NCBI RefSeq assembly: GCF_002787055.1
Contig: NZ_CP024808.1
Location: forward strand, 1,204,328-1,268,327
DNA length: 64,000 nucleotides
Direction: 5' to 3'
Source: Candidatus Nitrosotenuis aquarius
GTDB taxonomy: Archaea > Thermoproteota > Nitrososphaeria > Nitrososphaerales > Nitrosopumilaceae
The position numbers and the translations under genes were made by a program. The notes beneath the pieces were generated by a model. It was not told where the DNA came from. It did not search any database and saw only the letters and a program-made list of their open reading frames with translations. Each line of letters starts with the position of its first letter. The first letter of the stretch is position 1. Below, one piece after another: positions 15,467 to 24,397 of this stretch.

Positions 15467-16768
15467 ATGAAGAAAACACTATCTGTAATACTAGGTGTAA
15501 TTTTGATGGCAGGAGTTTTTGCTCCTTTAGTCGAGGCAGCAGAGCCAGCACCACCAAAGTCTGATAAACAATTTCAGATAACTGGTGCAGGAGCTACATT
15601 TCCATACCCCCTAATTGATACATGGAGAGTAGAATACAACAAGATCTATTCTAATGTGAATCTGAACTACCAGTCAATCGGTAGCGGTGGTGGAGTAAAG
15701 CAGCACACGGAAAAAACCGTGAACTTTGGTGCAACAGACGCACCTCTTACTATAAAAGAGCGAGAACTTGCACCGGGTACACTACACATACCAGAAGCAA
15801 TTGGTTCTGTTGTACTGGCATACTATATTCCAGAAGTTCCAAAAAGCGGACTAAAGCTAACTGGTGAAAACGTAGCAGACATTTATCTTGGAAAAATCAA
15901 AAAATGGAACGATCCAAAAATCCAAGAAAACAACCCAGATCTAAAATTGCCAGACAGGCCTATTCTTGTTACAAGACGATCTGATGGTTCTGGCACGACC
16001 TACGTCTTTACCGATTATCTATCCAAGGTTAGTGCGGATTGGGACAAACAAGTAGGAAAAGGCAAAAGCGTTGCATGGCCAACAGGAGTTGGGGCAGCTG
16101 GAAATGAAGGTGTTGCATGGGCTACTCGAAATACAAAATATGCTATTGGTTATGTAGAGTTGGCATATGCAAAGGCAAACGAAATGACTGTTGCATATTT
16201 GCAAAACGGCGACAAGACAGCCTTTGTAGAACCAACATTCGACACTGTCTTTGAAGGCGCCAAGGCGTACCCAGTAGAAAGAATACCAAAGCCAGAGGCA
16301 GATTGGAGTCAAGTGAGTATGGTTTTGGCACCTGGCCAAAACTCGTATCCAATTGTCAGCTTTACGTATCTGCTAGTCTATGAGGATCTCAATCAAGCAG
16401 TATCCAACAAGGATATGGCTCAAACTCTAGTCCACATGTTGTACTGGATGATTACCGACGGACAAAAATTCTCAAAGCCATTGGGATATGTACCGTTGCC
16501 AGAGAACATTCAGGGATTAGATAAACAAGGGCTATCTAGACTCAAATATGATGGAGAACAAATCTGGAGTCATACTTCAGATTCTGTCAAATCCGATACA
16601 ACAAAATCTGATGTAAAGTCAGATACAAAAACTGACGATAAAAAGAAAATCAAAAAGGACACCAAGAAAACTGAGAAGAAGTCAGACAAGAAAACTGAGA
16701 AGGAGGACACCAAGAAAGTCAAAAAACCAATCAAAAAAACAACAACTAAAACAATCACCAACAAATAA
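15467..16768 (+). CDS. pstS: Phosphate ABC transporter substrate-binding protein PstS
   Basis: 433 residues. Signal peptide about 1-25 (MKKTLSVILGVILMAG...VEA), then the PstS binding fold with phosphate-contacting GAGATFPYP, SIGSGGGVKQ, GATDAPL and RRSDGSGTT. Binds extracellular phosphate and delivers it to PstCAB. The last ~60 residues are a low-complexity tail of Lys, Thr, Ser and Asp (KTDDKKKIKKDTKK type), absent from typical PstS. The gene is separated from the pst operon by the regulator, the secreted protein and the mobile element. Confidence 0.95.
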   Translation: MKKTLSVILGVILMAGVFAPLVEAAEPAPPKSDKQFQITGAGATFPYPLIDTWRVEYNKIYSNVNLNYQSIGSGGGVKQHTEKTVNFGATDAPLTIKERELAPGTLHIPEAIGSVVLAYYIPEVPKSGLKLTGENVADIYLGKIKKWNDPKIQENNPDLKLPDRPILVTRRSDGSGTTYVFTDYLSKVSADWDKQVGKGKSVAWPTGVGAAGNEGVAWATRNTKYAIGYVELAYAKANEMTVAYLQNGDKTAFVEPTFDTVFEGAKAYPVERIPKPEADWSQVSMVLAPGQNSYPIVSFTYLLVYEDLNQAVSNKDMAQTLVHMLYWMITDGQKFSKPLGYVPLPENIQGLDKQGLSRLKYDGEQIWSHTSDSVKSDTTKSDVKSDTKTDDKKKIKKDTKKTEKKSDKKTEKEDTKKVKKPIKKTTTKTITNK

Positions 16769-16803
16769 CTTCAAATTTTTCTTTAATATTTTTTAATCCA
16801 AGA

Positions 16804-17214
16804 TTAGCTTTGCTCAGCTAGTTTTTTCATTGCAAGCACTGCGTTTTTTAAGACAGGCAGAAACTGCAAGTCAAGATCTTGCACTTCGGGGTTTTTTGGC
16901 TTCCAGTCTTGTGTGTATGTCAGAACCAGCTCGCCGCTTTTGTTTTCAATTTTGTTTAGAAAATAACCATCAAAGATTTCATTGTCTATTAGGACAAATC
17001 GGATTTGCTGATTTTTTGCGTCTATGGTTATTCTTTCTTTAATGTTGAGGCCAACCGCACTCATTTCTCGTAAAAATCCGTCAGGATATGTCTCCAGAAT
17101 TTTGGATTCCGTGACCTGTCTTATGGTTCGCTCCGGATGCTGAGCTTTGTCCAAAAGCAACCCCCATAGTTTTTCCTGCGAACAGTTGACTTTTTCTGAA
17201 TGCGATATTACCAA
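16804..17214 (-). CDS. SRPBCC-fold protein (AtaL/DUF1857-like)
   Basis: 136 residues. Pattern of a START/Bet v1-like fold: an N-terminal strand with HSEKVNCSQEKLWGLLLDK, a central strand series ending LTYTQDWKP, and a long C-terminal helix (LQFLPVLKNAVLAMKKLAE). Such proteins bind hydrophobic ligands in the cytoplasm; the ligand here is unknown. It ends 35 bp beyond pstS, convergently. Confidence 0.65.
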   Translation of the reverse strand: MVISHSEKVNCSQEKLWGLLLDKAQHPERTIRQVTESKILETYPDGFLREMSAVGLNIKERITIDAKNQQIRFVLIDNEIFDGYFLNKIENKSGELVLTYTQDWKPKNPEVQDLDLQFLPVLKNAVLAMKKLAEQS

Positions 17215-17245
17215 TGTTGTTCTGGTGTATTTTTGCTATTTATGG

Positions 17246-18289
17246 TTAGATTTGCATGATTTTGTTTTTAATCAGGTAGCTTATGCTGTTGACATATTCA
17301 GAATCAGAGATCTTGCCTTCTGTCCACCACTTTACTGGGTCTTTTACCCAAGAGGGAATCCGCATTCCTTGATATTGGATCTCTATTTCATCCACAAAGG
17401 CGTTTGTATCTGTGAGTTCTGCGCTCCACTGCGTCTTTTTGATCCTGTCCTGGAATTTCGCAAACAAGACTATGCCGGTTTTCTTGTCAATTACCTCTTG
17501 GTACTGCTTGGTTTTATCCCAAGCAATCACTGCATCTCTTTGCTGGTTTTTGTACGGAAAGACAACCTCGCTTATGGTCTGAATTTCGTGCTCGGATTGG
17601 ATTGTCATGCCTAACTCCACTGGGATTTTGTGCACAAATCTATAGTATTGTTTTGTGTGGTCCACTAGGCCTTCCGAGTTGATATGAAAGCTGTCCAGTA
17701 TTTTTTTGTCCTTGGTTATCTCCACGGAGGCTATTGCTATGATGCCTCCAGGCGTTCCAAAGGTGTGGGTCAGATTTGTTATACCATCTTCGTCTTTGAT
17801 CGAATATCGGATGTAGTTGTTTTTTGCAACACAGATCTGGTCTTGCATGCAGATTTGCTGATCGGATTTACTGATCGGTACATCGATCATCTTAGAGTTT
17901 ATCAGAAATCTAATTCCATATGAGAAAATGTTGTCGCGCTCTTTTCCTTGGTGCCAGCGTGTCGCATCGTCTTTGATCCACTGTGGGATTGCATCGGTGC
18001 GATCAAAACGATCGCGAACTGTCTTTTTTGTGATCGGCTCACCCAGCAATGCGATCAGTCGATCAGTTCTGTCCGGTTCTTCTGCAAACCAAGAAATGTC
18101 ATTGTACAAAGTAAGGCAGCTTCGAACATTTGGATGGTGCATGTATCGCTCCAAGAACTTGGTCTTGCCAAGCGTTTCTAGTTCAGGGTATAAAGTCTCG
18201 CATTCCCGTATGGTTTTTGTGGGATCTGCAAATGCTAGCGGCATTCCAATTGCCAGAATAAAAATTCCTGCAAGCAATATTTTGTGCAA
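17246..18289 (-). CDS. Secreted protein with two W-K-W repeat modules
   Basis: 347 residues with a signal peptide (about 1-21, ending AFA). Two copies of a ~37-residue module are visible: IPQWIKDDATRWHQGK...YGIRFLINSKMI near residue 100 and IPSWVKDPVKWWTEGK...ISYLIKNKIM at the C-terminus. The same module occurs twice in the 46,700 protein. One likely disulfide pair (CMQDQIC). The middle part has no family I can name. Probably an extracytoplasmic surface protein. Confidence 0.7.
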   Translation of the reverse strand: MHKILLAGIFILAIGMPLAFADPTKTIRECETLYPELETLGKTKFLERYMHHPNVRSCLTLYNDISWFAEEPDRTDRLIALLGEPITKKTVRDRFDRTDAIPQWIKDDATRWHQGKERDNIFSYGIRFLINSKMIDVPISKSDQQICMQDQICVAKNNYIRYSIKDEDGITNLTHTFGTPGGIIAIASVEITKDKKILDSFHINSEGLVDHTKQYYRFVHKIPVELGMTIQSEHEIQTISEVVFPYKNQQRDAVIAWDKTKQYQEVIDKKTGIVLFAKFQDRIKKTQWSAELTDTNAFVDEIEIQYQGMRIPSWVKDPVKWWTEGKISDSEYVNSISYLIKNKIMQI

Positions 18290-18352
18290 TTTGTAAATTT
18301 GAAGTTGACTCGATATTAAGAGGGCGTAGAATTTATCCGTGAAATTTTAATA

Positions 18353-18631
18353 TTATTTCAGATCGTATTCCGGCTTCCAGATTTTGACACCTGGCGGCGT
18401 GACGATAATTCGCTCCTCGCCAAGTCTTGCAATGTCCGCATTGAAGTTTTTTGCTTGGGTGTACAATTCTTCTACTAGCTTGCGGAGCTGCTCAACGTCT
18501 TTTTGCGCAAGTGGTGTTACTCGTAAAATCAGGATCATGTTTTTTTTCATGTCGTCTTTGATAGAGTGAATGTCGCTCTGATCACGAATTGTGATTGCCT
18601 TTAGATAAGTTGGGCTTTCTGTCTTTTGCAT
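18353..18631 (-). CDS. sepF: Cell-division protein SepF (archaeal type)
   Basis: 92 residues matching the compact archaeal SepF core: YLKAITIRDQSDI, then VTPLAQKDVEQLRKLVEELY, and the terminal RIIVTPPGVKIW. In other archaea SepF anchors FtsZ at the membrane; in this phylum it may act with the Cdv system. A membrane-binding amphipathic N-terminus is not obvious beyond MQKTESP. It ends about 60 bp from the 3' side of the 17,246 gene's promoter and is probably transcribed alone. Confidence 0.8.
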   Translation of the reverse strand: MQKTESPTYLKAITIRDQSDIHSIKDDMKKNMILILRVTPLAQKDVEQLRKLVEELYTQAKNFNADIARLGEERIIVTPPGVKIWKPEYDLK

Positions 18632-18706
18632 TATACAACAATACTGCTAGGTGATCCCTCAAAAAGCTTTTCGCAGAAAATTACGCACAAACGTACAGTT
18701 TTGTTC

Positions 18707-19711
18707 CTAGATTCTAAACTGGATATAGTCAGACTCGGATGCGCTTTTTGCAGAGATTTCTGAGATGGCATCACTATGCTGTATTGTAACAATGTTTTCA
18801 GAGTCTTTTGGTGCATCGGAATATCGTAGTGTCACTGCAGCACACAGGGGTTTGTGTTGCTCTAGATTTTCTCCACGCAGTATGGAGACTGGGCCCATAT
18901 GATCACGAGCTACAAACAAAATATCATTTGGTAATGCGAGTGCTTTTATCACATCATTTTCGTCCTTGTTTCTTCCAACAATTAGTTTTGTTTTCTCATC
19001 CAGTCTGAAATGTCTGCCAATTTTTAGCAAGTCAATGTCATTTACAGTCGGATTCTCCACATGTGAGAACAAGTCTTTAGCTCGTAATCCAAATGCCGGA
19101 TCAGTTAGCAGACAGCCTCCGCCTGCGTTTGGTGGATTTTCAATTCCAAATTCCTTTGCCATATCTAACTGAGTTCTTCTAGTTCTGCCGCGAATTTTGC
19201 CCATGTCTTCACGTTTTATCAGGCCCTTTTCTTCTGGGATTGTTTTCCCAAGAAGTCCAGCAGACAGTGGTCTAACAATTAGTCCTTCTAGGCCGGATTC
19301 CTTTTCTATTGTTTTTAGTGCAGGCCCGTGCTGACTCATTGGCCTTTGGCCCAAGACTTCGCCAGAAATGATAAACTCGGCGCCAATTTCTTCCATGTGT
19401 TGTTTTGCTGCCTTGAACATCATAGAGCGGCAGTCAATGCACGGATTCATTCCTGCACCAAACCCGTATTTTGGATTCTTTAGCATCTCGATGTATTCAT
19501 CTCCTAGGTAAACCGTCTTTAGCTTGACATTTAGTGCGTCTGCACGCTCGCGAATCTCAAATCCACAGCCACGACCACAATCAAAATCACAAAACGGAGT
19601 CTTGATTGCAACCGCAGAAACCTCAAAGCCCTGCTTTTGCATCATTCTGACAGCTAGCTGGCTGTCAAGGCCTCCAGAGAGCAACGCAACCACTTTTTTC
19701 TTTTCTTCCAA
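18707..19711 (-). CDS. PP-loop ATPase, tRNA-thiolation-like (MnmA/ThiI superfamily)
   Basis: 334 residues from a TTG at 19,711. The PP-loop SGGLDS lies at about 12-17, with a Cys-rich CDFDCGRGCGF segment near 40 and a PCIDC pair near 90, then SGEVLGQRPMSQ. This fits adenylating sulfur-insertion enzymes that modify tRNA. The frame stays open to an ATG at 19,786, but that start would overlap the start of the divergent peptidase gene; an AT-rich box near 19,754-19,765 favours the TTG. The exact modified nucleotide cannot be told from sequence. Confidence 0.75.
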   Translation of the reverse strand: MEEKKKVVALLSGGLDSQLAVRMMQKQGFEVSAVAIKTPFCDFDCGRGCGFEIRERADALNVKLKTVYLGDEYIEMLKNPKYGFGAGMNPCIDCRSMMFKAAKQHMEEIGAEFIISGEVLGQRPMSQHGPALKTIEKESGLEGLIVRPLSAGLLGKTIPEEKGLIKREDMGKIRGRTRRTQLDMAKEFGIENPPNAGGGCLLTDPAFGLRAKDLFSHVENPTVNDIDLLKIGRHFRLDEKTKLIVGRNKDENDVIKALALPNDILFVARDHMGPVSILRGENLEQHKPLCAAVTLRYSDAPKDSENIVTIQHSDAISEISAKSASESDYIQFRI

Positions 19712-19784
19712 CGAGGAAAAGCTTGTTTTCCAGTATACAAATGTTCCAACAAAGATTAATTCACCATCATGCGTCAAAACACGC

Positions 19785-20849
19785 ATGAAAACGCGCCGAA
19801 AAACACTTCTACTCCATGCGCAAAAAATCGGCTGCGACACCCTTGTTTGCTTTGAGCCAGAAAACCTGTTTTATCTGACTGGGTTTTGGGGCGAGGCGAT
19901 CGGGGTTTTAGAAAAAAACGGCAGCACCACCATAATTGCACCAGAGCTTGAAGTTGGTCGCGCAAAGGACGACGCCATAGATTGCGATGTGATAACATCA
20001 GAGCGCGGAGTTGGCTTGCTATCTGCTCTGATCAAAAAAATTAAGGGCAAAAAGGTCTGCACCGACTGCCAAAATTACGATACCATGGAATTACTCAAAA
20101 AATCCATGCCAAAAATCAAGCATTCCACTGATCCTTTCTATCGAGCCCGCGAAATAAAGGACAAATCCGAGATTACAGTTCTTAGAAAAGCATCCAAAAT
20201 CCTAGACGACATGTATGAGCTTTGCACTAAAAAAATAGCAAAAGGAGTCCGCGAGTCTGAGTTGCAGGCAAAACTAATGGCGTTTGCAATGGAGCAAGAC
20301 ATGTTTGCAACAGGCTATCGCTCTACTCTGAATCCGCTAATTATTGCCGGAGGTCCAAATGGTGCATTGCCGCACGCCCAAGTCACGGATAGAAAATTTG
20401 CAAGTGGTGATCTCATAGTAGTTGATCTTACACTGCGGTACAAGGGCTATGTCAGCGACTCCACAAGAACATTCGGCCTGGGCAAAATCTCAGACCAGGC
20501 AAGAGAAGTCTATGAAATTGTAAAGGAATCGCAAAGACTGGGCCTGCAAGCTGTAAAACCAAATGTTTCATGCAAAAGCGTAGACGATGCATGTAGGGAT
20601 CACATCAACCTGAACAATTATGGAAAATATTTCATTCACTCAACCGGCCACGGGATTGGCCTTGAGGTACACGAGTTCCCAACCATTTCTCAAAAAAGCA
20701 CCACAATACTGCAAAAAAACATGGCAATCACAGTAGAGCCTGGGATCTACATCCCAAACAGATTCGGCGTGCGAATCGAAGATTCTGTGATTGTGCAGCA
20801 AAAACCGATTAACATGCACAAGTTCACAAAAGAACTGATCGTCCTGTAG
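19785..20849 (+). CDS. M24 metallopeptidase, Xaa-Pro dipeptidase type
   Basis: 354 residues from ATG 19,785 (MKTRRKTLLLHAQK). N-terminal creatinase-like domain (FEPENLFYLTGFWGE), then the pita-bread catalytic domain with metal ligands in VVDLTLRYKGYVSD, the HSTGHGIGLEVHE helix, VEPGIYI and RIEDSV. Cleaves N-terminal residues before proline. Longer in-frame starts overlap the divergent PP-loop gene and are not used. Confidence 0.9.
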   Translation: MKTRRKTLLLHAQKIGCDTLVCFEPENLFYLTGFWGEAIGVLEKNGSTTIIAPELEVGRAKDDAIDCDVITSERGVGLLSALIKKIKGKKVCTDCQNYDTMELLKKSMPKIKHSTDPFYRAREIKDKSEITVLRKASKILDDMYELCTKKIAKGVRESELQAKLMAFAMEQDMFATGYRSTLNPLIIAGGPNGALPHAQVTDRKFASGDLIVVDLTLRYKGYVSDSTRTFGLGKISDQAREVYEIVKESQRLGLQAVKPNVSCKSVDDACRDHINLNNYGKYFIHSTGHGIGLEVHEFPTISQKSTTILQKNMAITVEPGIYIPNRFGVRIEDSVIVQQKPINMHKFTKELIVL

Positions 20850-20927
20850 GGCACGAGTGGGCTGTCCACTTTACACATACACGCACCTAACTACGATACC
20901 AATACAACAAGATCACGTGGAGTCATT

Positions 20928-20975
20928 TTGTTGGGGCATGTGCTTCCAATAAAAAATTGGAAAAACACCCAACAA
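20928..20975. terminator. Bidirectional hairpin terminator
   Basis: Outer stem TTGTTGGG (20,928-20,935)/CCCAACAA (20,968-20,975) and inner stem TTCCAAT (20,944-20,950)/ATTGGAA (20,956-20,962) with loop AAAAA. A T-run follows on both strands. It lies between two convergent genes and could serve both. Confidence 0.55.
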
Positions 20976-20981
20976 TTTTTG

Positions 20982-21824
20982 TTACGGTTTTTGTGCAGAA
21001 AGAACTAGAACCTTCCAAGGGAACCTAATTATTCCGTTTCTTGTATAAGATATGGTTTTTTCTAAAACAGTTTTTCTCAGCTCTGCTTTCTGTTTTTGAT
21101 CTAGCTTGTCTAGCTTTTCCCGCAAGGGCTTTGCCAGATATTTGTGATAGTCAGACCAGTATTTTGCAAATGTGCCAGGCGAATACCAGAACTTGTGCTC
21201 TTTGATCACAACGTTGCTAAATCCAGCCCGTACGATTGCCTTTTTGAGATTTTCTTTTGTCCCAAATCTATCCAGGTCTGGCGCCCCGGACGGAAGATAG
21301 TCAGGGATGAATTTTTGCACAGAATCCAAAATGCTTGAAAAATACGGAACCGAATCCCCTGCGCCGTGGACAGCCAATGCAAGTGTCCCGTTTTTCTTCA
21401 GGGCTTTTTTGATATTGGCCAATGCCTTTGTCGCATTTGGGAAAAAGAACAAGGCGTACTGGCACGTAACGGCATCAAACTTTTGGCTAAACTCAAAGTT
21501 TTCTGCATCAAATATGGCAAAATCCGCATTTTTTTCCTTGATTGATTTTTTTGCTATGGCAAGTGCTGCCTGCGAGCTGTCAAGGCCAATCACATGCCCA
21601 GATTTTCCTATTTTGGCCAAGATCTGCCTGGTTACTGCGCCTGTTCCGCACGCCAAGTCAAGCACGGTATTTCCACGGCGGAGTTTTGCCATGGAAACTA
21701 GTTTTTGCGTGCTTTGGAATGGTCCCGTACTTTTGCCGACCCATCTCTTATGGTAGCGAGGTGCGATTTCATTCCAGGTTTTGATTATTCTCTTTTTGTA
21801 TTCTATGTTATTAGAATTTGCCAA
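20982..21824 (-). CDS. Class I SAM-dependent methyltransferase
   Basis: 280 residues. SAM motif VLDLACGTGAVTR near residue 53, VIGLDSSQAALAIA (motif II), then FDAVTCQYALFFFPN (motif IV) as in UbiE/MenG-type enzymes. Substrate unknown; a C-terminal extension (about 200-280) may define it. Head-on with the M24 gene across a hairpin. Confidence 0.8.
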   Translation of the reverse strand: MANSNNIEYKKRIIKTWNEIAPRYHKRWVGKSTGPFQSTQKLVSMAKLRRGNTVLDLACGTGAVTRQILAKIGKSGHVIGLDSSQAALAIAKKSIKEKNADFAIFDAENFEFSQKFDAVTCQYALFFFPNATKALANIKKALKKNGTLALAVHGAGDSVPYFSSILDSVQKFIPDYLPSGAPDLDRFGTKENLKKAIVRAGFSNVVIKEHKFWYSPGTFAKYWSDYHKYLAKPLREKLDKLDQKQKAELRKTVLEKTISYTRNGIIRFPWKVLVLSAQKP

Positions 21825-21882
21825 TTTCTCAAGAGTAGATCAGTAGAACCTTTTATTATATCGTCAACGGGCCGAAATACCA

Positions 21883-22299
21883 ATGGAAGCTAACATCAAG
21901 GAAGGAAAGCTCAATGACATCACTCACCTAGGTCTAAGACTGGCAGTCGGTGTGATATTTCTGGTACACGGACTAGGTAAGGCAGCAAATCCAGGCTTTG
22001 GCGGATTTGTAAACAGTCTCGGCATGCCAGCAGAAATGACAATGCCGATCATTCTTGCAGAATCCGTCTGTGGAGTTTTGTTAATTGTAGGCGTCCTAAA
22101 CAGAATCTCTGCGTCAATACTGTCAATCATAATGCTTGGCGCAATCTTTCACGTCAAAAAGGCGGAAAACTTTACAGGCCAAGGCGCGTATGAGTTTGAT
22201 CTGATTTTGCTTGCTGCAAACCTGACTATCATAACCATGGGCCCAGGAAGAATCTCTATTGCGCATATCGCAAAAAAGATTCCGAGGTTTTTGCACTAG
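21883..22299 (+). CDS. DoxX-family membrane protein
   Basis: 138 residues with four membrane helices and the DoxX pattern (GLRLAVGVIFLVHGLGKAANPGF; LAESVCGVLLIVGVLNR; GAIFHVKKAENF). Members are associated with thiosulfate or quinone redox or with stress; no specific role is shown. A TATA-like TTTATTATA lies about 26 bp before the ATG. Overlaps the convergent cyclophilin fusion by 4 bp. Confidence 0.82.
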   Translation: MEANIKEGKLNDITHLGLRLAVGVIFLVHGLGKAANPGFGGFVNSLGMPAEMTMPIILAESVCGVLLIVGVLNRISASILSIIMLGAIFHVKKAENFTGQGAYEFDLILLAANLTIITMGPGRISIAHIAKKIPRFLH

Positions 22300-23891
22300 C
22301 TCCAAAATCTATTTTTTATTTTCACAATTATTATGGCAGGCATAACAAAGTACATACCAATGTTTAGCAGTATTACTCCAATGCCATAGCCCAGCATTTC
22401 CTGCTCTGAGTCAATATCGGCATAGCTTAGAATCGACATTGTAGACAGCATTGGGGTGATTGTCGCCTTTACTATTTCCCTGAAAATAGGGCTCTGCCTC
22501 TCTAGATCAGCTATTGCAGGACTAAATGAATAATAGAATTCGTTGAATCCAGCCATGAAAGTCGTGCCTGAGCTAGTTCCAAGCAGAACATTCTGCCTTA
22601 TTTCTCGCAAGGCTTGTACTTGGGGAGCAAGTTCAGATCCAAATGCAGCGGTTGCAATGGCACATTCGCCCACTGGTTTTGGATCATTGTCTTTTGGACC
22701 CAGATCAGTTGGCTGGGCACTAGTAGAAAATGACTCTAGTACGGCATCAAATTTCGGCATTGTAGCTGCAAAATTATTTTCGCTATTAGTATATGTCAGA
22801 GTATAAAATTTGTCGCCAGAATGTATTACAACTTCTTTGAACTTGACTTTGATTTGTGTTCCAGTTACATTGAATGTACCTAATGCCTCTCTAACATAGC
22901 CTTCATTTCCTCGGATAGTGGTTTTTTCTTCATTTTGAATGACGAGTACTCCGGAATCAATTGCTGGTTGCAATGTTTTCATGATATTTTCAGAGTATTG
23001 TTCCAATGTTGTACCATTTCCGGATTTAACAGAAACAGAAATTGCTGGTGTGAATCCGCCAATTTTATCGCCAACAGCTACTACGTCTGGTGTTTCGGCG
23101 TTTCGCTTTTGTGGCTCTTGTGTAAACCATCCTGCCGGTGGAACAAACGAGAACCCTAGTTTCTCATTGGAATAGGGAACTTGTTCTGTGGTTCTTGGAG
23201 TGACTCTTTCCGGCTCGCCTTGCTCAAGCAAGTCTACAATGTCGGATCTGTTTTTGACTTCGGCTTTGAGAATTTCTGCATTGCCCCATTGGAAAGGAAT
23301 GTCATTTGTTCCTTCACCGCCGGTTTCCAGATTTGCAATCTTGTCCAAGGTCTCAAAGCTTGCCTGCGTTGCCAGCCTGCCAAACACGGCATAGTTCTGA
23401 TCCAAGGAAGGCGTGTCCTGATGCACTATGAAAAATTGTGAGCTGCCACTGTCTGGATCGCCACCCCTAGCCATGGAGACAATTCCTCTTTTGTGTTTGA
23501 TTGTATTGAACTCGCCTGGAATTGTATATCCAGCATCACCGGTTCCCCATTCAGTTAGCTTTTGGTATTCACCCGGTCTTGTTTTTGGATCACCACCCTG
23601 AATCATGAAATCCTTGATTATTCTGTGAAATACGGTTCTGTCGTAAAATTTCTCTTCTGTTAGTTTTAAAAAGTTCTCTACTGTCTTTGGAGCGTCTGCT
23701 GGAAATAACTCTATTACCATTTCTCCAGATTGTGTGGTAAGTACTACAACTTTGTCAGAGATTTCTGTTTCGGCAAATACAGGCGCTAGCCCAACAATCA
23801 ACAAGCCAATTACAGAAATAATGAACAAATGTCGCAACAACGGAGGGTTTTGCCATCTCAAATAAAAGCTAATGCCATTAGTTTTTAACAA
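22296..23891 (-). CDS. Secreted cyclophilin fused to PsbP/DUF1795-like and CFI-box domains
   Basis: 531 residues. N-terminal membrane segment (about 20-40), a complete cyclophilin domain (about 48-215; FHRIIKDFMIQGGDP, SGSSQFFIVHQ and the variable active-site loop), then a PsbP/DUF1795-like domain (about 240-395, beginning NEKLGFSFVPPAGWF), then a Cys-containing CAIATAAFGSELAPQVQALRE segment like the CFI-box, and a final membrane helix. The order suggests an extracytoplasmic folding factor anchored at both ends. Annotated from domain patterns; the joint function is inference. Confidence 0.8.
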   Translation of the reverse strand: MLKTNGISFYLRWQNPPLLRHLFIISVIGLLIVGLAPVFAETEISDKVVVLTTQSGEMVIELFPADAPKTVENFLKLTEEKFYDRTVFHRIIKDFMIQGGDPKTRPGEYQKLTEWGTGDAGYTIPGEFNTIKHKRGIVSMARGGDPDSGSSQFFIVHQDTPSLDQNYAVFGRLATQASFETLDKIANLETGGEGTNDIPFQWGNAEILKAEVKNRSDIVDLLEQGEPERVTPRTTEQVPYSNEKLGFSFVPPAGWFTQEPQKRNAETPDVVAVGDKIGGFTPAISVSVKSGNGTTLEQYSENIMKTLQPAIDSGVLVIQNEEKTTIRGNEGYVREALGTFNVTGTQIKVKFKEVVIHSGDKFYTLTYTNSENNFAATMPKFDAVLESFSTSAQPTDLGPKDNDPKPVGECAIATAAFGSELAPQVQALREIRQNVLLGTSSGTTFMAGFNEFYYSFSPAIADLERQSPIFREIVKATITPMLSTMSILSYADIDSEQEMLGYGIGVILLNIGMYFVMPAIIIVKIKNRFWS

Positions 23892-23911
23892 CGGCCGAGG
23901 TTTGGGATTTT

Positions 23912-24397
23912 ATGGATTCTGATGAGAAGATAAAGACTCATCTATTGTCAGTATGGCTTGAAGAAAAAAAATTATTCGCACGAGGTAAAGAATGCATGTT
24001 TTTTGTCACCAACAAGGGCTTGTATTTTGTATCAAAGACACAGGCAAAGCCTCAGTGGTGGAAGTCAACTGTTCAACGCCAAACTCTAATGCTTCTCAAA
24101 GACCCAGAGAACACAATTTGGGTTCATGATGGATATGACGAAAAAAATCTTGCACTAGATCTAGAAAACGAGAAAAACACAAGATATCGCATGTCCGATG
24201 TAATCAATATAGATACACAAGAAAAGCCTTGGGGCTCCATCCTGGTGTTAAAGCTACGGGATGGTGAAAAAGAGAGAAAATTCCATCTTTCCATTGTGCG
24301 TGATTGGGTCAGCTATCCAGCAAAGGCACCAATGAATTTTCTGAAAATAAACTGGGTTCCCATAGTCCAATACATAAAATCAAGGATGGAATCATGA
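23912..24397 (+). CDS. Conserved hypothetical protein upstream of cbiE
   Basis: 161 residues from ATG 23,912 with a TTTTTAAC box about 26 bp upstream. Strand-rich and Trp-rich (QWWKST, PWGSI, INWVPI), no signal peptide or membrane segment; resembles a PH-like or lipid-binding barrel but I cannot assign it. Overlaps cbiE by 4 bp (ATGA), so the two are translationally coupled. Confidence 0.65.
   Translation: MDSDEKIKTHLLSVWLEEKKLFARGKECMFFVTNKGLYFVSKTQAKPQWWKSTVQRQTLMLLKDPENTIWVHDGYDEKNLALDLENEKNTRYRMSDVINIDTQEKPWGSILVLKLRDGEKERKFHLSIVRDWVSYPAKAPMNFLKINWVPIVQYIKSRMES

Noticed and set aside
20881-20915. Third copy of the 74-bp repeat
   Set aside because: Only about 12 nt (CTACGATACCAA) resembles it; too short to call a copy.
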